A stretch of 10,211 nucleotides of DNA, taken from NCBI GenBank assembly GCA_902796095.1, contig CADBNP010000093.1, positions 1 through 10,211 of the forward strand, in the 5' to 3' direction. The first letter of the stretch is position 1. Each line of letters opens with the position of its first letter. Below, piece by piece: positions 6,266 to 10,211 of the stretch. The position numbers and the translations under genes were made by a program. Source of the stretch: an uncultured Aeromonadales bacterium. GTDB lineage: Bacteria > Pseudomonadota > Gammaproteobacteria > Enterobacterales > Succinivibrionaceae. The notes below the pieces were generated by a model. That model made no database searches and was not told the DNA's origin. It was given only the letters and a program-made list of their open reading frames with translations.

Positions 6266-6567
6266 CTCCTCCGTCTGTTCAAACCGTATCAATACGTATG
6301 ATCTGAACTCTTCACGTCCGTTTTAACAAAACCGACTCTCAATCTGCCAGACAAAAATCCAGAAAATCCTGTGGTTAGCAGTACCGACAAACTGCAGCAA
6401 AGCATGGTGCACGTTACCTGATTCCCCGGCACCATCTGCCTGATGCCAGTCATATCAGGTTCAGGATGGTCATAAACAACCGTACCGAAAACTGTCTTCT
6501 GACCACCAGTTCTGTCTGAACGCCTCCTGCACAACGGATCTAAGATTAGGGGGTAATCACCGCAGCA
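6266..6567. other. Unassigned stretch after the ATPase stub
   Basis: I see no recognisable gene in these 302 bases. A minus-strand frame of 81 codons (6534-6289) has an unremarkable translation with no motif I know. A small inverted repeat GATTA-GGGGG-TAATC (6544-6558) stands just past the stop of the 479-residue gene, but without a T-run, so it is a poor terminator. The stretch may contain what followed the ATPase stub before deletion. Confidence 0.5.
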
Positions 6568-8007
6568 TCACTGATATCCGAGGAACTTTTTCAGTTTCTT
6601 ATCAGACAGAAGATCTTCTTTGGACAATCCAAAAGAGGTGGCAGGAACAATTTCCAGGTAACGATCCAAAAACTCTTCGTAAGTCTTTGCCTCAAAGCAG
6701 TACGGCGTGACAAAGAAGGTTCTGGTGCCGCCGGTCACTCTGTCACCGGCCTGCACAGTTACTTTAAAGTCACCGGTTTTCAGTTTTGCAAACACATACA
6801 TTTCCAGATACCAGCCATTGATTTCAATACGACCAAATGAAACCGGATACTCAGCCACAACGGGATTGGCTCTGAGTGCACTTTCCTGATACTCATGCTC
6901 GGCGATTTCTATAAAACGTTCTGCCGAACTGCAATCCAGCACGGTCAGACTGCCATCATCTCTGCTCTCTCGAACAAATTCCAGGTCGCCGTCAACCTTC
7001 TTTATCCCATAACGCCAGAAACTGTTCAGCATTTTTTTATCAAGCCAGCGATAATCCTTTCTGACATTTTCGTATGCCATGTCCAGATATACATCGATAT
7101 CTGTACCATACCTGAATTTTTCTTCAGGATTGGAATTCTCCACCTCTTTTTTCGTATACTCCACCAGGAAATCAATAAATTCGTCTGCAGAGCTTCCTCC
7201 AGTCCACGGACTGACTGTATTCGTGCCATAAAAGGACTGGCTGATCTGCCCGAAAACAAGCTGCCCATGACATGGTGCAATCTCATAAGGAGTTGCTTTT
7301 TTCATTTGTGTCACTGTTGCCCATGGATAATCTTTTTTGAGCCTGGCCAGTGCTTTTTCGTAGTACACCTGAATATCAGTGCCGTATTTGAAAAGTTCCT
7401 GATCGACTGACGGATTACGATTCAGTTCTTCCTCCTGCTTTCTCTCATTCTCGCTTTCTTCCTCTGCCTCAAAGAAACTGTCTGAACTTAACGGGGTCCA
7501 TGCCCATACCTCGTTCATACTGTAGCTGGCCAGAGCAGGTGCATAGACAAACGAACCGTCTTTTCCCTTCTCCCACTCATCCCATCTTCCTGCAGACAGC
7601 TGACCGTTTTTTAAAATCAGAAGACAGTACTGTTCGCTTTTCGGAAAGTCGCCATCCGCCAGTGACTTAAAGTCCCTGATGATTACGTTGCGTATCTCTT
7701 CTTCCTCCGGTCCGATGTTTATGTAATTGATTTCCTCATTCTTAAGGCAATCTGTCAGGTCATGGCAGTCCAGTGCATGCCATCTGGAAACTTCTGCGAA
7801 TTCAACAACATCGGCTGTTCCGCGAATGAATTTTCCGGATACGGTATTTTTATTGCAACCGTTCCACTCTCCGGCGGTATAGCGCCCGTCTTTCAGTTCC
7901 AGAAGGCAGAACTGACCCTCCTCCGGCACATCGTCTGCAATATTATGAAACTGATTAAAACTCAGTCTCAGATTCGTATAATCACACTTATACCCGACTT
8001 TTGCCAT
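6568..8007 (-). CDS. Uncharacterised 479-residue protein with two pairs of internal repeats
   Basis: I do not recognise this family. The ATG at 8007 is chosen because AAGGA stands 7 bases before it; a TTG seven codons earlier (8028) is open but has no such site. No signal peptide or membrane segment is seen, so it is probably cytoplasmic. Module A occurs twice: residues about 28-80 (GQFCLLELKDGRYTAGEWN ... RWHALD) and 121-172 (EQYCLLILKNGQLSAGRWD ... VWAWTPL). After an acidic linker (178-196) module B occurs twice: about 206-240 (FKYGTDIQVYYEKALARLKKDYPWA) and 298-332 (FRYGTDIDVYLDMAYENVRKDYRWL). The C-terminal part (about 385-479) is unrelated to either. The gene stands alone between cmoM and the decayed ATPase region, so context gives no function. 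Its length, codon continuity and good ribosome binding site support a real gene. Confidence 0.85.
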   Translation of the reverse strand: MAKVGYKCDYTNLRLSFNQFHNIADDVPEEGQFCLLELKDGRYTAGEWNGCNKNTVSGKFIRGTADVVEFAEVSRWHALDCHDLTDCLKNEEINYINIGPEEEEIRNVIIRDFKSLADGDFPKSEQYCLLILKNGQLSAGRWDEWEKGKDGSFVYAPALASYSMNEVWAWTPLSSDSFFEAEEESENERKQEEELNRNPSVDQELFKYGTDIQVYYEKALARLKKDYPWATVTQMKKATPYEIAPCHGQLVFGQISQSFYGTNTVSPWTGGSSADEFIDFLVEYTKKEVENSNPEEKFRYGTDIDVYLDMAYENVRKDYRWLDKKMLNSFWRYGIKKVDGDLEFVRESRDDGSLTVLDCSSAERFIEIAEHEYQESALRANPVVAEYPVSFGRIEINGWYLEMYVFAKLKTGDFKVTVQAGDRVTGGTRTFFVTPYCFEAKTYEEFLDRYLEIVPATSFGLSKEDLLSDKKLKKFLGYQ

Positions 8008-8034
8008 TTTTATATCCTTTTTATTCAATGCTTC

Positions 8035-8062
8035 ACATTAACAAGAATCATCAGCAGCAATA
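8035..8062 (-). promoter_or_regulatory. Possible promoter of the 479-residue protein gene
   Basis: On the minus strand TATTGC (8062-8057) and TAATGT (8040-8035) are 16 bases apart, and TG stands in the extended -10 position (8043-8042). Transcription would start about 20 bases before the ribosome binding site. The hexamers match the consensus only moderately. Confidence 0.3.
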
Positions 8063-8075
8063 TCGTATTACAGAC

Positions 8076-8154
8076 ACCTGACTGACGTGACAGCAGGAAG
8101 AACCTGACTGACCATTAAAACCTGACGTGATCACTGCGATCGCCATGATATCAT
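8076..8154. repeat. ACCTGAC repeats followed by three consecutive palindromes
   Basis: ACCTGACTGAC occurs at 8076-8086 and 8102-8112, and ACCTGACGTGA at 8120-8130. GACGTGA is shared by the first (8084-8090) and third copies (8124-8130). Right behind them stand perfect palindromes GTGATCAC (8127-8134), GCGATCGC (8136-8143) and ATGATATCAT (8145-8154). The block lies between cmoM and the start of the 479-residue gene, upstream of that gene's likely promoter, so it could be regulatory. The role is not known. Confidence 0.55.
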
Positions 8155-8224
8155 ACCACCATAATTTACCGGGTTTAACCGGCAGATCATCCGGCGACTT
8201 CACAGAAAGTAACACCGGATTCAA

Positions 8225-9004
8225 CTACTGCCCGGGTTTTCGAAGCATAAGATGAATATACCTGCCAAGTCTCCTGAATCTGTCATCACGGGAATACTCC
8301 AGCTCAAAATGAAGGATATCGGCAAACTTGTCCTCGTACTGATCCTTGTGACGCATATAGTCATGAAAAACTCGAACTCCGGTTTCTCCGGTGATTTCAT
8401 ACCCGAGTTCTGAACACATCCGGAGCATATCATGAGGATCTACAGGATAAGGCGGAGTCATTTTCTGCCGGTGACGGGATTTGAGTCCTGAATAGACATA
8501 TGGAAAATTACCCACCACCAGACTCTGATAAAGCAGACCATCACGATTGTAGTACAGCAGCGAAAGAAGTCCTCCCGGTACAAGCAGTTCACTGAGCACA
8601 TCAAGACACTCCCTCTGCTCTCTGATCCACTCAACCATGGCATGGCAGAGCACCAGATCAAAACGTCTGGATGAAATCTCTGAAGGGAGATTGAAAACGT
8701 CAGCGACGTAAAAGGAACAGTTGCGACCTCCGAGACGCTCACGGGCCAGATTTACAGCATCTGAGGAGACATCGCAGAGAACAACTTCATGATCTGGATT
8801 AAGACTGAGGAGAAAATCACTCATGCAACCGTCACCGCACCCCATATCCAGAATGGAAAGTTTTTTATTCTGGGCAATATCCGGAATTTCCATCAGATCT
8901 CTTTCCACCACGGCACGGCGTATTCGTCCCTTGGTAGAGGAGCAGATGTTACGGTGAAAGGTATCATTCTTACTGTCGAAGGAAACAAACTTTGCATTTT
9001 GCAT
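8225..9004 (-). CDS. cmoM: tRNA 5-carboxymethoxyuridine methyltransferase CmoM
   Basis: CmoM (formerly SmtA/YcbD) methylates the carboxyl group of 5-carboxymethoxyuridine at position 34 of certain tRNAs with SAM, giving mcmo5U. The 259-residue protein is close to the E. coli length and is alignable throughout: FHRNICSSTKGRIRRA (16-31), SAM motif ILDMGCGDG (51-59), LCHAMVEW (119-126), PGGLLSLLYYNRDGLL (143-158), VVGNFPYV (163-170), TGVRVFHDYMR (208-218) and LGRYIHLMLRKP (246-257). The ATG at 9004 has AAGGTG eight bases upstream. In E. coli the gene precedes mukFEB. Here the next gene downstream is the unrelated 479-residue protein, so the usual muk neighbourhood is missing. The upstream region is AT-rich. 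Confidence 0.96.
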   Translation of the reverse strand: MQNAKFVSFDSKNDTFHRNICSSTKGRIRRAVVERDLMEIPDIAQNKKLSILDMGCGDGCMSDFLLSLNPDHEVVLCDVSSDAVNLARERLGGRNCSFYVADVFNLPSEISSRRFDLVLCHAMVEWIREQRECLDVLSELLVPGGLLSLLYYNRDGLLYQSLVVGNFPYVYSGLKSRHRQKMTPPYPVDPHDMLRMCSELGYEITGETGVRVFHDYMRHKDQYEDKFADILHFELEYSRDDRFRRLGRYIHLMLRKPGQ

Positions 9005-9179
9005 AAAGCAAACACCTTATTGCAAATTTCAAAATATTTATTGCATTTTGCAAGATATTCTAAATTCTATGCGCTGGTCTAAAAAGCGGATTTCAAGAAT
9101 ATAAAAAATATTTTTCAGGTTAACTGATTGAAAAATATAGTTTTAAACAGAATCTTAAAACCAGTTTGATAATTTATGA
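9005..9179. other. AT-rich upstream region of cmoM and of the RNA candidate
   Basis: This stretch is strongly AT-rich and has no convincing gene. It probably carries the cmoM promoter on the minus strand; TTGCAAAATGCAA (9054-9042 on the minus strand) is a small palindrome close upstream of the gene, and another TTGCAA overlaps the approach to the ribosome binding site. A GATAAT (9168-9173) on the plus strand is a possible -10 element for the hairpin-rich transcript to its right. I could not settle on a convincing -35 for either direction. Confidence 0.4.
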
Positions 9180-9283
9180 AAAAGTGGCACGGTTATTTCA
9201 TATAGAAAAGTATCTTTTTTTATCCCGTGCTCTCTTCAGTATTTCTGAAGTTTTAGCCCAGACGAAAGTCTGGGCATTTTTTT
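9180..9283 (+). ncRNA. Candidate small RNA: three hairpins ending in an intrinsic terminator
   Basis: On the plus strand three stems follow one another: GCACGG/CCGTGC (9187-9192 with 9225-9230, 32-base AU-rich loop), CTTCAG/CTGAAG (9234-9239 with 9245-9250, loop TATTT), and an 8-bp terminator stem with GAAA loop and T7 (9256-9283). cmoM runs away on the other strand and no plus-strand gene precedes, so the terminator needs a short transcript of its own. A possible -10 GATAAT at 9168-9173 would give an RNA of about 100 bases. The layout (structured body, U-rich single strand, terminator with a U-tail) resembles Hfq-type small RNAs. I recognise no known family. The 5' end is a guess. Confidence 0.45.
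9256..9283 (+). terminator. Strong rho-independent terminator
   Basis: GCCCAGAC (9256-9263), a GAAA tetraloop (9264-9267) and GTCTGGGC (9268-9275) form a perfect 8-bp stem, followed by A and seven Ts (9277-9283). Only the plus strand has the T-run, so it ends rightward transcription. No plus-strand protein gene lies within reach upstream. Confidence 0.85.
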
Positions 9284-9637
9284 ACTGAAACCGGAAAACT
9301 TTTACCGGATCAGATAAAACTGCTGACAGCAGCATTCTCCGTGCATGGCGATCCATAACAATGAAACTGACGTCTGTCAGAGCAGCGAATGTCAAAAACT
9401 TCTTCATTACTGCAGAACCCGGCTGAATAATGCACCGTTCCCCAGAAAAAGTTCTGCATAAACCGGGATTAACCGGACTGACATGCATTTCCGGTTTTGA
9501 TTAAACAAAGCAGAGTATTTCAAAATCTGATCCAGGAAAGCACAGATGCAAAACCCGACTGTGCTTTTATATTCATGGGATGTTTAAACCAGGAACGGTC
9601 TCAGAAAATGACTCTCCTTAAACCCGGTGCATCAGAT
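9284..9637. other. Gene-free stretch between RNA candidate and membrane protein gene
   Basis: I see no gene I can support in these 354 bases. A minus-strand frame of 68 codons (9488-9282) and a plus-strand frame of about 38 codons beginning MAIHNNETDVCQ have no recognisable motif and no convincing ribosome binding site. The only structure is the inverted repeat at 9537-9567. Confidence 0.5.
9537..9567. terminator. Possible weak terminator hairpin after the membrane protein gene
   Basis: AAAGCACAG (9537-9545) and CTGTGCTTT (9559-9567) form a 9-bp stem with a 13-base loop. On the plus strand a short T4 ends the stem; on the minus strand only TTT follows. It lies about 70 bases after the stop of the membrane protein gene. 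The T-tracts are short, so this is a modest candidate. Confidence 0.35.
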
Positions 9638-9943
9638 TCAGATCTGCCAAAGGCGGATTAACTCCCACAGTCCTGTCAGCAGTATTTCGAAAGGGATCAT
9701 CATAACAAGTGTATAAAGTCCTGCCCATATTGCAATGATAATCGGAAATGTAATACTCGCTGCGCAACAACCAGATACACCGTCACCATCCTCTCCCTTG
9801 TTTTTTGAGGCTTCAACAATGCCGACAATTATGGACAATATTATATCAGCGAGTATCAGATAACCCAGGGACAATATATTCCACAACCACACTATTACCC
9901 AGCCGCCGCCCATAAACAGTGCCAGGAAAACAACAAAATCCAC
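9638..9943 (-). CDS. C-terminal part of a frameshifted multi-pass membrane protein
   Basis: I do not recognise the family. The 101 codons from a GTG at 9943 encode several hydrophobic stretches: DFVVFLALFMGGGWVIVWLW, NILSLGYLILADIILSIIVG, then a soluble loop with KNKGEDGDGVSGCC, then FPIIIAIWAGLYTLVMMIPF. The frame is open further upstream to a TGA near 9979 and reads HKKKVRESLV before the GTG. No ribosome binding site marks the GTG as a start. It continues, after a -1 frame change, the membrane protein frame that overlaps it on the right, so both are probably halves of one gene with about five membrane segments. A separately translated small protein is possible but less likely. Confidence 0.55.
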   Translation of the reverse strand: MDFVVFLALFMGGGWVIVWLWNILSLGYLILADIILSIIVGIVEASKNKGEDGDGVSGCCAASITFPIIIAIWAGLYTLVMMIPFEILLTGLWELIRLWQI

Positions 9944-10211
9944 AAGAGATTCTCGAACCTTTTTCTTGTGGAGGCATCAATGGTGCCGTCAAGTGAACCG
10001 AGTATGAACCCGACAACCAAAAGCGGCAGCAGGATCCAGACCACAGTTTTGGCGAAAAATCCCAGGTTGAAGGAATAACCAGACATTAAATAAAAAACAA
10101 CGGCTGCAAGGATACCCGCCGCGATGAAGCCGGTCCAGACAGTGGAAAAAAACCTATTTTTAAACAGTTCTTTTCGTTCCTGAGCCTTTCTTATTTTTTC
10201 ATCCCTTTCAA
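9895..10211 (-). CDS. N-terminal part of the same membrane protein (5' end outside window)
   Basis: The frame is open from the right window edge to a TAA at 9897-9895. It starts with a charged, helix-prone stretch (ERDEKIRKAQERKELFKNR), then two membrane segments: FFSTVWTGFIAAGILAAVVF and TVVWILLPLLVVGFILGSL. The sequence then reads DGTIDASTRKR and turns into an out-of-place tail (FENLLWILLFSWHC). The start codon lies outside the window; the ATG at 10086 is probably internal, because the codons before it encode the first membrane segment without interruption. One extra A in the run at 9964-9960 would read DASTRKKVRESLVDF and join it smoothly to the other half. The family is unknown to me. Confidence 0.6.
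   Translation of the reverse strand, partial: ERDEKIRKAQERKELFKNRFFSTVWTGFIAAGILAAVVFYLMSGYSFNLGFFAKTVVWILLPLLVVGFILGSLDGTIDASTRKRFENLLWILLFSWHCLWAAAG

Noticed and set aside
6289..6534. Minus-strand frame of 81 codons as a gene
   Set aside because: No recognisable motif, no conserved-looking composition and no clear ribosome binding site; left as unassigned DNA.
6895..7410. Plus-strand frame of 171 codons opposite the 479-residue gene
   Set aside because: The minus-strand frame has internal protein repeats and a good ribosome binding site; the plus-strand frame is its shadow.
6568..8028. Earlier TTG start at 8028 for the 479-residue protein
   Set aside because: The ATG at 8007 has AAGGA at 7 bases, while the TTG lacks a comparable site and its codons overlap that ribosome binding site.
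9185..9202. Sigma-54 type promoter (TGGCACG-N4-TTTC)
   Set aside because: The -24 part is perfect, but the essential GC of the -12 part is TC here, and the GCACGG is needed for the first stem of the RNA candidate.
9176..9205. Nine-codon plus-strand frame (MKKWHGYFI) as a leader peptide
   Set aside because: No ribosome binding site, and no attenuation-type codon run or downstream gene to regulate.

Overview
The window reads as chromosomal DNA of a gammaproteobacterium of moderate GC content. Three housekeeping genes point there: a fused RlmKL 23S rRNA methyltransferase, an ABC-F ATPase of the Uup type directly behind it (the same rlmL-uup order as in Escherichia coli), and CmoM, the tRNA cmo5U34 carboxymethyl methyltransferase. 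A gut or rumen Succinivibrionaceae-like host would fit, but that placement is a guess from gene content. Every long intact gene lies on the minus strand. The only plus-strand items are an ATPase gene stub and a terminator-ended RNA candidate.

Right part, in the direction of minus-strand transcription. Positions 10211-9638 hold a multi-pass membrane protein gene that enters from outside the window and is broken by a -1 frame change at an A5 run. A gene-free stretch (9637-9005) follows. It contains a plus-strand hairpin series ending in a strong rho-independent terminator (9256-9283), which suggests a small RNA. cmoM (9004-8225) comes next. After a short spacer rich in repeats and palindromes there is a 479-residue protein of unknown function (8007-6568), built from two different duplicated modules.

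Middle part (6567-4149). This is an accessory, partly decayed region centred on two AAA_14/DUF4143-type ATPases. A plus-strand N-terminal stub of one (6137-6265) sits right behind four direct repeats with an exact 33-bp period. A nearly complete minus-strand ATPase (5661-4501) sits behind two inverted-repeat pairs of a TGGACAATTTT motif. The two ATPases point away from each other and each has its own upstream repeat family. The near-complete gene has apparently lost its original start: CTG stands where ATG is expected, and a TAG follows five codons later.

Left part (4148-1). A membrane-anchored Sel1-repeat/J-domain protein gene, rlmKL and uup are closely spaced and probably cotranscribed. The J-domain is interrupted by an in-frame TAA just upstream of its HPD motif, and the frame stays perfectly open beyond it for another 56 codons. 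uup runs off the left edge.

Three protein genes carry a single lesion or start defect and a fourth is a stub. This suggests either ongoing gene decay or base errors in the assembly. The most unusual signals are the ATPase-plus-repeat pairs, the split J-domain and the candidate small RNA.
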